From contig JAHDVF020000500.1 in NCBI GenBank assembly GCA_022606425.2, forward strand, positions 62,001-126,000: DNA of 64,000 bases, in the 5' to 3' direction. The notes under the pieces were generated by a model that did not search any database, was not told the origin of the DNA, and worked only from the letters and a program-made list of their open reading frames with translations. The stretch is from Lepidostoma basale (Eukaryota; Arthropoda; Insecta; Trichoptera; Lepidostomatidae). A program made the position numbers and the translations under genes. This document shows positions 40,681 through 51,300 of the stretch, piece by piece (within the stretch, counting starts at the first letter, position 1; every line of letters begins with the position of its first letter).

Positions 40681-41412
40681 GGAAGGTGTCGATTTGCTCT
40701 CATTATATTATAATTAGGCGAGTAATAGTAATTATTGCAGTGTCAAGACGGTAATTTATAAAATTAAGTGTTTAATAAAAATATTATTAGAAAGTTCATA
40801 TGACAAACATGAACATTTGATAATTCTTTAGCAAATCGAAACATATCATACCCATAAAAAAAACAAATAATGGATAATATGAAGAAATAAGGGATGTAAA
40901 ATAGATGAAAACGTACGCATTAATTATTATAATATGCTAACTTTTAAAGCGCCGTTTTTGTGATCACCTCAAGGGCGTATTAAGACGTGTTTTAAAACTA
41001 AATACGAACTCTGCATCTGACGGTAATTTATATAATTAAGTGATTAATAAAAAAAATATTAGAAAGTTGTTATGACAAACATGATAATTTGATAATTCTG
41101 TAGTTAATGATAGATGTCGATTTGCTCTCATTATATTATAATTAAGCGAGTAATAATAATTATTGGAGTGTCAAGACGGTAATTGATATAATTAAGTATT
41201 TAATAAAACAATATTAGAAAACATATATGACAAACATGAAAATTTGATAATTCTTTAGAAAAGCCAAACATGTCATTCCCATAAAATACAAATAATGGAT
41301 AATTAGAAGAAATAACGATATAAAATAGATGAAAACGTTCACATTAATATTAATTATGTGCTAACTTATAAAGCGCCGTTTTGTGATGTAATTACCTCAA
41401 GGGCGCATTAAG
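40681..41412 (+). repeat. Tandem array of two and a half family B-related units
   Basis: Unit 1 (40681-40990) and unit 2 (41105-41412) both run GGTGTCGATTTGCTCTCATT or ATGTCGATTTGCTCTCATT, AGTGTCAAGACGGTAAT, TTTGATAATTCTTTAG, the core block, AAATAATGGATAAT, TAGATGAAAACGT and AAAGCGCCGTTTT. A partial unit lies between (about 41020-41104). The core is GAAACATATC in unit 1 and CAAACATGTC in unit 2, decayed from GAAACATGTC. The end CTCAAGGGCGCATTAA resembles a CR1/L2-like LINE 3' end. Confidence 0.7.
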
Positions 41413-42495
41413 TGGCTAGGGGCAGTCAGAGGTATAAAAAACAAGTATTTTATATTTTTTAAATTTACAGTTATTTCATTTATTTTATAAAACCAACAAT
41501 ATCAAATGATTACATTATGTTTTAACTTGATTTGATCCAAATTTGAAAAATAATATTAAATATAATAAAGAAGTTATCGCCATATTTGTTGGACCCTGTT
41601 CCATAATAGGTACATTATAACTTCTTACAGGTTCATCTTAAATCATTCAAATAAACAAAAATATTTATTTTAATTGTTAATCTAGTCCCTGATCGAAGGA
41701 TTTTTTTCGAAGGATAAAAAAAATCAAGAATCGTGGTAATTCCTTGGCTTATTCTACAGTAATCCTTCGGTTCAAAGAATTATAGAATAGGTTCAAAGTG
41801 ATTGAATAATATACCATAGTGTAGTTCAAACTTCACCCTAAAGATGACACCAGTGCTACCAGACATTTGTTACCACTTGGCACCTTTCTGATACCAGCCT
41901 TCAATTCTAAAAGATATTCTATATTTAAATATTTTTAATTGAGATATAAAACATTTAAGTAACCACTAATCTGTGTATGAATGAATGAATTTATATCCAA
42001 GTTTAAGGTTTAAGTTATTCAGCGCTGCAATCAACTATGGCAGTATATATTGCAGGAATTGGAAGATTTTCATCAGTTAATTATTAGTTATTTAGAAACA
42101 CATTTATACGAGGTCTTCAGATCTCCATTGTGCGATGGAGAATATTATTAGTGCGGTGTATCAGACCGCCAAAACAATAATATTGTCTGGGGGCCTAAAA
42201 TACTTTACAACTTAATTCGAGATCAGGGTTTACTTAAAGCATTCCTAATTCCTGTTTTATTATTTGTTTGAATTAAATTTCTTTTATACACCAGCTGCTG
42301 GTCATGTATGATAAAGTTTTATTATTGTACTCGTACATTGTGAATTGAACTGTAAAAAATGTTTTTATCGTAAAGTCTATTTTGGAATCTCTTTCTCCGC
42401 AGAATTAGTAGTACACCTATACCCATATTAACCCGATATTTTACGTGAGTATTATCTCACACTTACAAAATTAAAATTCCAAATTTAAACAATAC
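41413..42495. other. AT-rich non-coding DNA
   Basis: No gene or repeat is recognised over about 1.1 kb. Confidence 0.5.
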
Positions 42496-42506
42496 AAATT
42501 TGTGCA

Positions 42507-42547
42507 CAGAAGAAGGGCCGAATAAGGACCGAAACATTTATGTAAAC
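42507..42547 (+). ncRNA. Hammerhead-like motif, family F8
   Basis: CAGAAGA (42507-42513), extra A, stem II around GGGCC and GGACC with one mismatch, then GAAAC and a possible 4-bp stem III, ACAT with ATGT (42534-42543). The core has A at its second base where U is expected. Stem I pairing is not evident. Confidence 0.4.
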
Positions 42548-42574
42548 TAAAAAAATTAAGTGTTGGGATAATAC

Positions 42575-42792
42575 AAAGTTTGTTTCAATTTAACTGCTAC
42601 TCGTAACTTGGATACCGTGGACGGCAAAGAGAAGTGCAGGGCGACCGCAACTACGGTGGAAGGATGATCTGAACAGACACGTCGGAATAATCTGGATGCA
42701 GTCTGCACAAGACAGATTGACGTGGAAGCGAATGGAGGAAGCCTTTGTCCAGGAGTGGACGAGAATAGGCTGAGGAAGAAGAAGAATAACAA
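42575..42792 (+). pseudogene. LINE R-type 3' end
   Basis: Plus-strand codons give GRPQLRWKDDLNRHVGIIWM, then QSAQDRLTWKRMEEAFVQEW and TRIG with a stop, followed by AGGAAGAAGAAGAATAA. It matches the end of the copy at 46545-47080. One or more frameshifts are present before GRPQ. Confidence 0.75.
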
Positions 42793-44500
42793 TAATAAAT
42801 TTTCAAACTAGTTGCAACCCGTGAAATATTCGAGGAAGTACTGTTTTTTGTTCATTGTTCATTTTGTCTTGGTTCACTGTACAATCGTGAACTAAATAAC
42901 TTTAAATTGTAATCTTATTTTTCACACAATAAGTTAATATTTCACTAAAATTTTATCATTTTTTTCTCCTTTTGTTTTCTACACTTTTGTCATACAACAA
43001 TTATCAGAAGAAAATTCGAATTATGATTGAATTCCTCTCTCGCTCTCCTGTATTTAAAATATTTTAGTGCTCTCTTCTTTGGTGCGAGTTTTTGTCTATT
43101 AATATTATGATGAGAATTCACAACACAAAGTGAATGCTATACCCAAGAAAAAAAATATTTTTGTTTACTTATATACCACGGATACAAGTAAGTTGAAAAA
43201 AGAGGTAATTGAAGAAAATTATTTAATTATTTTTTCGCTCAAAGAAATCGAGGCTCGATTATTCAGATTTAATTTTACAGTTCCAATCACCAATGACAGC
43301 CAAAAAAGAATGATGTGGTATTATTACTAAGTAATGACTTTTCTACTCTTTTCTATTCCAGATTTCTACTTTTTCAATCCAAATGGTTTCGACTTACAGG
43401 ACCATTTAATTCTTGATAATGCATCTAATTACTTATCTTAGAACACATGTATGTATGTGCAATTTTTTTTGTCACCGCCTCTATATTCGATAAACGTATT
43501 TTTGTGCGTTATAATAATATGTAAATAAAACAAATCTTGTAACCCAAAAGAAAAATCTTACAGGATTAATGTAAGGATTAATATTTATTTATGTAATTTC
43601 ATGGAATCAATAGATTTTTTTAGGTTATTTTTATCGTAAAATGAAGTTACTCTTTGCATTCCTTAACTAGTATTTTTTACCTACCACAAACTTTTTAATT
43701 ATTTTACAAAAAATAAACATAAAGAAGGGGTCTCAATAAAATAAAGGTATTTTAATAGTGAATGAGCTTGTATTCTTTTTTTTACTTTTAAAAACTGCCT
43801 CTAATAATATCACTAGCTAGACGTAGGAGTTGGTGAAACAAATACTATGTCTAGTTACACTAGACATAGGAGTGGTAAGGGTTAAGTGTACTTGAAATAA
43901 TTTCCTAAAATAAAACCATTATTCAATAGTGGCTTAATAAAAAAAGACCTACTTTTATCCATGATGCATTCAATATATGTACGATAGTATTAAAACGTAC
44001 GCTATAGTCTTCACATTTTTTATTATCTAAATCATAATATTCATAGCCGAATTAAATAACCAAAAAATATGTACAAATCTACTTCCACGTATACAATTTT
44101 AGAAAATAAAATAAAAACGTTGAAATTGGTAAAAGAATTATCATGGTGAAAATTCATAACTAATGAAAATAAAACAAACTTTTGTAACATATTTACTTTT
44201 ATCATACATATTCTTATTTAATACCCTCGTGATTTTGACATTCCGGTGTTATTTATTTTATTTTCATTGGATTTTTGATTATTGTAACAAAAAAGATAAC
44301 CTACAATATATTTGATATTCCTTTTGGCTGTTAACAACCCTGCAGGAATAATTGTGTTCTGGATAGAGATTGGAAATTTATTTAACTTATTTGATAATAA
44401 TATGAACGCTTTATTTACTCATAACACCACCCGAATAATGTATACATCCAACTTAAGTTAACCCCAAGAAATCCATGAAAAAAATATTCCCCGACCACTA
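42793..44500. other. AT-rich non-coding DNA
   Basis: No gene or clear repeat is recognised over 1.7 kb, apart from GAATTCACAACACAAAGTGA at 43112-43131, the edge of a family F3 element. Confidence 0.5.
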
Positions 44501-44504
44501 AATC

Positions 44505-44610
44505 TGTTCCGTAACGGCCGAATTAATGACGTCCGGAGCTGGTTCCGGATGTGGAAAACGGCCGCAGCTTTAAAGCGCAGTAAAGCGTGGTTTCCCATCA
44601 CCAAAGTTAC
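44505..44610. promoter_or_regulatory. GC-richer block with ETS-like words
   Basis: CCGTAACGGCCG, GACGTCCGGAGC, TTCCGGATGTG and CGGCCGCAGCTTTAAAGCGC form a block of balanced composition in AT-rich DNA. GGAA-type and CGTC words suggest a possible regulatory element. There is no open frame. Confidence 0.25.
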
Positions 44611-44859
44611 TGCGCAAGTATTTTAAAATGCTCCCAAGTTTTCCGCGACTTATTGCGGCTTTCTTTACCATTCATTGCACCTACAAAAAGTATTGATTTA
44701 CAAATGCATTATTCACTAACATGTATTAAACTAAAATATTAGATTTTCAAACTAGGAAGCTGCTCAATGGTGTACACTAACGAAAAATATATATTTTTTA
44801 AAGTATTGTTTCTTGAAAAATGACGTAAACTCCATGTTAAATAATTAAAACGAATGAAA

Positions 44860-45045
44860 ACGTATGTTTTATAATAATTTATGAGGATAACATGTTTCGC
44901 CTTTCTAAGTCATTATCAAATGCCTCAGAAAGGCGAAACATGTTATTCCCGTAAATTATAATAACACTTCCAGAAAAACAAATAAACATTTTCATTCGTA
45001 TTAATTATTTAACATGAAATTTACCACATCATTCAAGTAACAATA
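44860..45045. mobile_element. Family B foldback, well preserved
   Basis: Two cores face each other: minus-strand GGCGAAACATGTTATCCTC (44902-44884) and plus-strand AAGGCGAAACATGTTATTCC (44930-44949). Outer arms carry GAAAACGTATG and CATTTTCATTCGTATTAA. The cores have TTGATAAT or TGCCTCAG before them. Confidence 0.7.
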
Positions 45046-45094
45046 AATAGTTGAGCACCACTCTGATTTATGTAACGATATTTTAGTATACTTT

Positions 45095-45200
45095 AATTAT
45101 GTATATACTTAGGAAATTGAAAGACTTTGTTTAATCCAATATTTTTTATTAAATAGTGGATGAAACAAAGTTTTTCAATTTCCTAAGTATATAATATGGA
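45095..45200. repeat. Inverted repeat with arms of about 33-37 bp
   Basis: TATATACTTAGGAAATTGAA (45102-45121) is mirrored by TTCAATTTCCTAAGTATATA (45176-45195), with ACTTTGTTT and AAACAAAGT continuing the pairing inward around a loop of about 26 bases. It could be a small MITE or a hairpin transcript; nothing else marks it. Confidence 0.8.
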
Positions 45201-45399
45201 ATTCCACAGTGTTAATTCCTTAGCGTTCAATAAATTTAATTATGTAAACATTGTACACAAAATTAATCATAAAACTCTTGATGAATAAGTTTTTGAATAA
45301 GGAAATACTTTTCAGTATATTGGGTTTTTACACCTCAATTTTTGGTAAAATTGGATTATTTTAAGCCACTTTAATTACAATTTTCTGTTCCAGTAACTC

Positions 45400-45545
45400 G
45401 AGTAGGTATATAAACAGCAACGCGCTTGATTCTCTCAACGCTTGGTTCCCAATCCAGGGGACTAGGGTTCGAGCCTGGACACGACCAAATTCCTTCTTCA
45501 TAATAATTAGCTATTTTCTGCTCATATTGAAGATTGTTAAATAAA
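45400..45545 (+). mobile_element. SINE2 copy
   Basis: CAACGCTTGGTTCCCAATCC, box B-like GGTTCGAGCC (45466-45475), TGGACACGACCAAATTCC and the tail TTCTGCTCATATTGAAGATT agree with 10060-10195. It ends where a LINE R copy starts. Confidence 0.65.
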
Positions 45546-45978
45546 ATTATCACCTATGTATGGCCTGGAAACCATTAAACTAACTTCCAATACGGTACAT
45601 AAACTAAAATGTGGGCAAAGGTCCATGGAAAGACCAATTTTAGGCGTATGTCTAAAAGTCAAAATAACAAATGAAGAAATAAGACGCCGAACAAAAGTAC
45701 TAGACATAATGGACCTTGTCGCTAAGCAGACATGGCAGTGGGCAGGTCATGTCGCCAGACAGAGAACAGAGCCATGGGCACCCAGACTCCTTAAATGGAG
45801 ACCATGGGATAGAAAAAGAGGAGTGGGCCGACCCCAAAAAAGATGGGCCGGCGACATTATCCCTGTCGCGGGTAGAATGTGGCAAAGAAAAGCCCAAGAT
45901 AGAGTGGAGTGGAAGAAAATGGAAAAGGTCTATATCCAGCAGTGGAGAGATGGCTGAGGAAGAAGAAGAAGAAATTAA
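45546..45978 (+). pseudogene. LINE R C-terminal region, intact frame
   Basis: The 133-codon frame (45556-45957) reads MYGLETIKLTSNTVHKLKCG, QRSMERPILGVCLKVKITNE, RRRTKVLDIMDLVAKQTWQW, AGHVARQRTEPWAPRLLKWR, RGVGRPQKRWAGDIIPVAGR and AQDRVEWKKMEKVYIQQWRD. This is the whole region after the catalytic core of an RTE-like reverse transcriptase. The tail is AGGAAGAAGAAGAAGAAAT (45957-45975). There are no stops, so it is a recent 5'-truncated insertion. Confidence 0.85.
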
Positions 45979-46024
45979 ATTAAATCTTTGATGGTGTTTT
46001 TTTTTTTTAAACATTTCATAACAC

Positions 46025-46120
46025 TTAAGCAAAACAAAACATGTTATTCCCATAAAATATAATAAAACTTACAGAACATAGACGTATTCATTTGCATTAA
46101 TTTAAAAAATATGCTTAGTA
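46025..46120 (+). mobile_element. Family B arm
   Basis: AACAAAACATGTTATTCCCA, TAAAATATAATAAAACTTAC and GACGTATTCATTTGCATTAA are one arm with a decayed core. Confidence 0.5.
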
Positions 46121-46124
46121 GACT

Positions 46125-46544
46125 TAATGCGTTTCACGGTAAGCGATCAATGCGCTTCAGTAGTAACTAGTTTCTGTATACAACTTTTGGTGTTGGTCAG
46201 GATCCAAGTGATTACAAGGTTGGAGCTGAGGAGGTCGTATAAACAGGCGGTCTGGTCCCCCTTTTTAGCAAATACTAATGTTCACCTGACGTCCGACCCA
46301 ATCATTTATTTAATATTATTCAGACGCCGCTGAAACACAGATTTATTTATTCTGACAGATGAAAATTTGTCATATGCTCTTCGTGGCCTATATCAATTTC
46401 AACCCGTTGGGAAATTATAGTATTTACATAGCGAACGGACTACCTAAAACAAGAATTGTATATTAATAAAAACACATATTTTGAATCGTGAGACATAATG
46501 GCTCTAAAATTTCGGCTTTTCATTTTCATAAAAAAATAATCTGC
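46125..46544. other. Non-coding DNA
   Basis: No gene or repeat is recognised. Confidence 0.45.
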
Positions 46545-47085
46545 TTATTTTGGATTGTATCCTATTATTTCTCAGACTAAGCAGGGCAGCTTTCGGAAAC
46601 ATGAGTAAGATCCTTAAAAACCGGAAAATACCGATCAATCTGAAACGAAAAGTCTATAAAGCCTGCGTTCCGCCAGTTGGTACTTATGGTCTTGAAACTG
46701 TTACATTGTCCAAACAAAGTGCCGAGAAACTACGAGTGACCCCAAGAGCCATAGAACGAGACAGAGTCAGAAACGATACGGTGAAAGAAAAAACAAAGGT
46801 TACTGACATCATCCACCGGGTGGCGACTCTAAAATGATAATGGGCAGGTCACGTAGCCAGAAGCTCAGATGAAAAGTGGACAAGAAGTCTGCTGACTTGG
46901 AGACCGTGGGCGGCGAAGAGAAGTGCAGGGCGACCGCAACTACGGTGGAAGGATGATCTGAACAGGCACGTCGGAATAACCTGGATGCAGTATGCACAGG
47001 ACAGAGTGACATGGAAGCGAATGGAAGAGGTCTTTGTCCAGGAGTGGACGGGAATAGGCTGAGGAAGAAAAATAAGAAGATTTCT
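46545..47085 (+). pseudogene. LINE R-type C-terminal region
   Basis: The frame from 46550 reads RLSRAAFGNMSKILKNRKIP, INLKRKVYKACVPPVGTYGL, ETVTLSKQSAEKLRVTPRAI and TKVTDIIHRVATLK, then a stop where WQWAGH is expected. A further frame continues AGHVARSSDEKWTRSLLTWR, GRPQLRWKDDLNRHVGITWM and QYAQDRVTWKRMEEVFVQEW. About 20 residues of the LGVSLRD block are deleted. The tail is GAGGAAGAAAAATAAGAAG. Confidence 0.8.
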
Positions 47086-47087
47086 CA

Positions 47088-47425
47088 GACCCTGTTCTTG
47101 AGTGGTCTTCCTGGAGGTCGACCGCCTGTTGGTGCTTTATTTGCCACTTTAGATATTACTCTTTCAGAACACGCCCTTTCCACGTGGTCTCTCCAGCATC
47201 GTCTTATCAGTCTTCATAAATCTTCGTTATTTTGGAATTTCCTAATCTGTCTCGGAGTGCCATTCTTGCAATGGATTGAAAAGTCTTCATCTGTGGTTTT
47301 TATGTGACTTTTTTTCTAATGGTGTCAACCCTCGTCTCAATTCCAAATGCCATTATACTTTTCTTAGCAAGTCTCTTTCTTATCAGGATTTGATATTATC
47401 ATATTAATGTCTTTTGTTTTTTTAA
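47088..47425 (-). pseudogene. RTE-like LINE fragment
   Basis: Minus-strand codons across frames give MAFGIETRVDTIRKK, PQMKTFQSIARMALRDRLGN and, near the end, WQIKHQQAVDLQEDHSRT. The GIETRVDT, MKTF-x-x-IA ... LRDR pattern is related to LINE E/F. It lies tail to tail with the preceding plus-strand LINE; both tails meet near 47085. Confidence 0.65.
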
Positions 47426-47559
47426 TGTGTGTTAATAGTTTATAAATGATTTAATATATTATAGAATTCTATGACAATATTAATGGTGCTGGTGAAAGAA
47501 AATAGGTTTTGTCGAACTATTTCCAGTATATTTTTATTATTTAAAATAATAAACTTTGT

Positions 47560-47770
47560 ATTTCTTGAACAACAATGTAAAACTCCATTTTAAATATTTG
47601 CACATTGATTAATACATCCGTTATCTAGAAGTTTCGAACGAAATATAAATGCAAATTTCATAGTACTCAACGAAACACGTCACTCAAAAAATTTACAATA
47701 AAATTTTAGGATAACGGACGTTTTCGTCAATATAGTATATTAAACAATAAATATTACAGATTAATCAAAA
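47560..47770. mobile_element. Family B foldback, decayed
   Basis: GTATTTCTTGAACAACAATG, AAAACTCCATTTTAAATATT, CATCCGTTATCTAGAAGTTT and the reverse CGGACGTTTTCGTCAATAT form arms, with GAAACACGTCACTC as the remaining core. Confidence 0.5.
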
Positions 47771-48180
47771 ATTGTAATTTATATTATATAAAATAAATAT
47801 TAAAAATATAATATAACCATTTCGTAAATGCAATACATTTTTAGACAGAGTTTTTTAGGGGAGGGCGGTCAGGGAATCAAAACTGAGCTTTCTTTTTTTT
47901 TTCAGTCCATAGGCGCACTTTATTTTTTTTTCCGCCAAATTAACAGGATTTTTTTTCATTTGCGATAGCAAAATGGAAAAGAATATGTACTGTACATTGG
48001 CTTGAATATTTTTTATGTTGAATAAATAAAAAATTACTTTTGCAAGTTTCATAGGGATGGGCATTATCTCTTCTATTTCACTTACTATTTTGGCGGAATG
48101 TTTGGCCTACATTGCGACGTTTCCGATTGTTGTATTTATAGTTTTATTTATTTATTTATCTAAGCTATATAGTAAACACG
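47771..48180. other. AT-rich non-coding DNA
   Basis: No gene or repeat is recognised. Confidence 0.5.
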
Positions 48181-48182
48181 GA

Positions 48183-48350
48183 ATAATATGAAAACGTCAG
48201 TTTTCAATAATGTTTTAGCACGGCAAACCATGAAATTCCCCAAAAATATAATAAGGCACATAGAAAACACGCTTTCATTCGTATTAATTATTTAATGTGG
48301 AGTTTTACATTATTGATAAAACAATAAATAATTTACTATGAACTTATACG
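48183..48350. mobile_element. Family B foldback, decayed
   Basis: GAAAACGTCAGTTTTCAATA, GGCAAACCATGAAATTCCCC and GCTTTCATTCGTATTAATTA, then TGAACTTATACGACACGAAA, follow the family B order, including the Penelope-like 3' end block. Confidence 0.5.
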
Positions 48351-48504
48351 ACACGAAATGCTTGAAAAAAATATTTAATTTAATGGTATTGTTACTAATT
48401 ACCAATGAGGGGGCAAGGAAGGTGCCTACACCTGTGGTGATACTTTAATCATAACACCCGGCAGACTTATTTATTTATTTATTTTTCTACAAACAAACAA
48501 AACA

Positions 48505-48835
48505 AATTGAGATTTCTGGCCTGAACAATTTCGAGACCCTGAAAATTGTACACAGAGTGATCATGGAAGAGACAATAGACAGCAGCTACAAATTTATCCA
48601 AAACTCAGACGCACACAGACACTGGACCAGGAACTGTACCGAATGCACGAACAAAGACAATCGAGGATATTGAACAATGTACTGAAACTTTACAATGACC
48701 TACCAAAAGACGCAAGGAATCTTACTAGAAAACAATTTAAAATACACCTGAAACGTAATATAGGTACAATTAAGATCAACAAACGTATCCATATAACCCA
48801 TTTGGGTTTTTAATAAATAAATTAAATAAATTAAA
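48505..48835 (+). pseudogene. CR1-like LINE C-terminal region, copy 2
   Basis: It encodes LNNFETLKIVHRVIMEETID, SSYKFIQNSDAHRHWTRNC, then SRILNNVLKLYNDLPKDARN and LTRKQFKIHLKRNI. The VLKLYNDLP ... R ... FKxHLK ending resembles the WNxLP ending of CR1/L2-type elements. Compare 14130-14530. The 3' end is a short AATAAATAAATTAAATAAAT run at 48812-48831. Confidence 0.65.
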
Positions 48836-48847
48836 AATTAAAAAAAA

Positions 48848-49590
48848 GATAACTAACTAACCATCACGCCGTCTCCCCGAAGGGGTAGGCAGAAAGAATG
48901 GACTGCCACACTTTTCTTTCCTGACATATTTCTCTCGCTTCCTCAACATTCATACATCGTGTCATGCACGCGCGTCGATTTCTCTGACTCCTCACATGGC
49001 CGACATTCAATATTTGATTTATTTGATCGTGCCACGTTTTCCTCGAACTTCCTCTATTTCTGGTTCCATTTACATCATTAACCTATAATTTTTTTTACCA
49101 TTCTTTCTTCATTCATTCTTTCAATATATCCAAACCATCTTAATGATCCTTTCATTATTTTGTTCATGACACCATCATTCGCACCGCATTCACTTCTTAT
49201 ATTTTCATTCGGCACTCTATCATACACAGAGTATCACACATTCTTCTAAGAGATCTCATTTCAACTGCATTTATTCTACTTTCATCCTTCTTTTGCCAGT
49301 TCCATGCTTCGCTTCCATACATAGGGTCGGTAGAAGAACACCATTGTGCACTGCCATTCTAGCTTTTTTGGATAGGTTTTTGTTTGCGATTACAACTTTA
49401 AGTGCACCATTCACTTTGTTGCCTGCCCCAACCCTTCTTTCAATATCCCTCTCCACTCGCCCATCTCTTGTAAACATACTACCCAAATACACGAACTCAA
49501 CTACTTGCTCCAAATTTTCACCATTCACGCTTAAAAAAAATGATCTTCCCTGAAAATTGTCCCTGGCACGTGATATACGAGCGATACGGA
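48848..49590 (-). pseudogene. LINE A, longest 3' copy
   Basis: From the GTTAGTTAGTTATC end (48848-48861), the minus strand carries the whole C-terminal region. The top frame (49528-49271) reads MNGENLEQVVEFVYLGSMFT, RDGRVERDIERRVGAGNKVN, GALKVVIANKNLSKKARMAV and HNGVLLPTL, then shifts frame at the YGSEAWNWQKKDES block. FVYLGSMxTxDGxxxxDIxRR is a diagnostic RTE-like segment just after the reverse transcriptase. The rest (GSLRWFG, RGxxRKTWHDQIN) is readable in pieces. The stretch at 49543-49585 is the piece found inverted in the copy at 14712-15145. Confidence 0.85.
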
Positions 49591-49609
49591 TTCATCGCTC
49601 GTCCTTGCT

Positions 49610-49800
49610 AATGATTCAGAATATTTCACCTGTTGGATAACAGGGGGCGCCGCGCCGCCACTGCCAAGTATTTACATTTCTCAAGCTCGAGTCATTTTAT
49701 TTCACAGAGTGTCGCGGTCTCGGCAACGATCTATTATGTAACTCCCGCATCGGATTCTGGGCTCCACACATGATCATCAATTTTAATTAACACCTACGAA
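49610..49800. promoter_or_regulatory. GC-rich block with a CTCF-like word
   Basis: AACAGGGGGCGCCGCGCCGC (49638-49657) resembles the core of CTCF sites (AGGGGGCGC). It is set in about 150 bases of balanced composition. No open frame or TATA box is seen. Identification rests on this one word. Confidence 0.3.
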
Positions 49801-50050
49801 AGCACGCATCTAATCGTCTCCCTTTCATTTTATATTTTGTCTAATTCTTTTCTTAATATATTAATTACTTTTATTTTCTAATTCAAGTGGCCATAACACA
49901 TTATTTGTAGACGCAAAACTCTTCAACGGACGAAAATTTAAAAAAAAAGTTAGTTTTTACAATATGTTTTATTTTAGCTATTATATTGATTCTCATTACA
50001 TCTAAATAATGAAAATAAAATAAAAATATATTTTCATTATTAAAATGGTT
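49801..50050. other. AT-rich non-coding DNA
   Basis: No gene or repeat is recognised. Confidence 0.45.
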
Positions 50051-50054
50051 ACCA

Positions 50055-50285
50055 ATACCGAAGTACCTAAGTCAGAGTGGTAAGAGCTCTAACTTCCATA
50101 CCGAAGGCCCCGGGCTCGATTCCCGGCGATGGCAGTGTGATTGTCACACTGTCTTTGGTCTGGTGTAGAATTCTCGTGACAATAAAATGGCGATAGATTG
50201 GCTACCTATCACATGTCATTAGAATCAATATAATAGCTCAAATAAATTGTATACAGTAATTGGGTTCAAACGACCTGTTGTATAC
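50055..50285 (+). mobile_element. SINE1 copy
   Basis: The head is cut (only CAGAGTGGTAAGAGCTCTAA remains of box A), but the GGCTCGATTCC box B region is near intact. The full body and the end AAATAAATTGTATACAGTAA then CAAACGACCTGTTGTATA are present. Confidence 0.8.
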
Positions 50286-50299
50286 AAGTAAAAAAAAAG

Positions 50300-50605
50300 T
50301 GCTGGGGTGAGCTAGAGTTGACAGGGAACTGTTATCAACTATCAATGTTCGGAAGATTTCACATGTGGGTAATATACTGCGTGGGGAAAAATACCACCTT
50401 CTCCAACTGATATTGGAGGGGAAAATTAAGGGACGCCGTGGGCCCGGTAGGAGACAGATGTCCTGGCTGCGAAACGTGAGGGAGTGGACCGGCATCTGAA
50501 GTGTGGAGGAGCTGTTGCGGGCGGCGCAGGACAGGGACAGGTTCGCCGAGGTGATCGCCAACGTTCGGCGGACGCAACAGGCCACATGAAGAAGAAGAAG
50601 ATTAA
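50300..50605 (+). pseudogene. LINE K C-terminal region
   Basis: It reads LTGNCYQLSMFGRF-like, then a block for LQLILEGKIKGRRGPGRRQM, SWLRNVREWTGI with a stop, then SVEELLRAAQDRDRFAEVIA and NVRRTQQAT. The R-R-x-S-W-L-x-N-L-R-x-W, LxRAA, IAxxR pattern is a common C-terminus of insect LINEs. The tail is GAAGAAGAAGAAGATT (50587-50602). One stop interrupts it. Confidence 0.75.
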
Positions 50606-50639
50606 AAATGAACTTCTACTATGAAATTGAACAAGGTTT

Positions 50640-50795
50640 TTTTCAACAATATCGCCATTTTATTGTCACGTGAATTCTACACCAGACCAAAGCCAATGTG
50701 ACAATCAAACTGGCATCGCCGGGAATCGAACCCGGGACCTTCGGTACGGTAATCAGAGCTCTTGCCACTCTGCCACGAAGGTCGTCATTGTAGTT
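50640..50795 (-). mobile_element. SINE1 copy
   Basis: The minus-strand head GACGACCTTCGTGGCAGAGT (50785-50766) with box B GGTTCGATTCC (50733-50723) and the body through CTGGTGTAGAATTCACGTGA. The 3' end is shortened. Confidence 0.8.
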
Positions 50796-50889
50796 TCCCA
50801 AACTATATTCCGTGTAACACCAGTGTTCCGCTGAACCTGAAAAGGTGTTCCGCAATTATTTGAAAGGTTTAGACACTGCAGCTTCGTAC

Positions 50890-51300
50890 AGTGACAGAAG
50901 TTTTTGGCCAAAAACCGTAAACTCTTTTGTGCGTTTGTCGATTTGCAAAAAGCATATGATCGCGCAGATAGAGTTAAGCTGTGGGAAATATTGTCTGAAT
51001 ATGGAATAAGCACAAAACTGATCACGGCAGTTACATCGCTATACACGGAAAGCACTGCAAGTGTCAGAGTAAATAAATATCTTACAGCCTGGTTTGATAT
51101 CTAGAAAGGTGTCAAACAGGGGTATGATCAAATCAATCAAACATTAAATGTGGGTCACGTGAGGAGTCGGAGAAATCGTGTGCGTGCATGACAGGATGTA
51201 TGAATGTAGAGGAATCGACAGAAGTATGTCCGGACAGAACATTGTGGCGGTCCATTATTTCTGCTTACCCCTCCGGGGAGACGGCGTGATTACGGCGTTA
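50890..51300 (+). pseudogene. LINE A with RT catalytic domain start, internally deleted
   Basis: The frame (50904-51104) reads MAKNRKLFCAFVDLQKAYDR, ADRVKLWEILSEYGISTKLI and TAVTSLYTESTASVRVNKYL. FVDLQKAYDR holds motif A of reverse transcriptase, with a metal-binding Asp. After a stop (51105-51107, TAG) come KGVKQG, the start of motif B, then directly YDQINQTLNVGHVRSRRN of the C-terminus. The FADD motif and about 300 residues are missing. The junction is in frame. The 3' untranslated end runs to CTCCGGGGAGACGGCGTGAT, without a GTTAG tail. Confidence 0.8.

Noticed and set aside
40681..41412. CRISPR array or satellite
   Set aside because: Only two and a half long units with no short identical spaced repeats; the host is eukaryotic. 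It is a tandem duplication.
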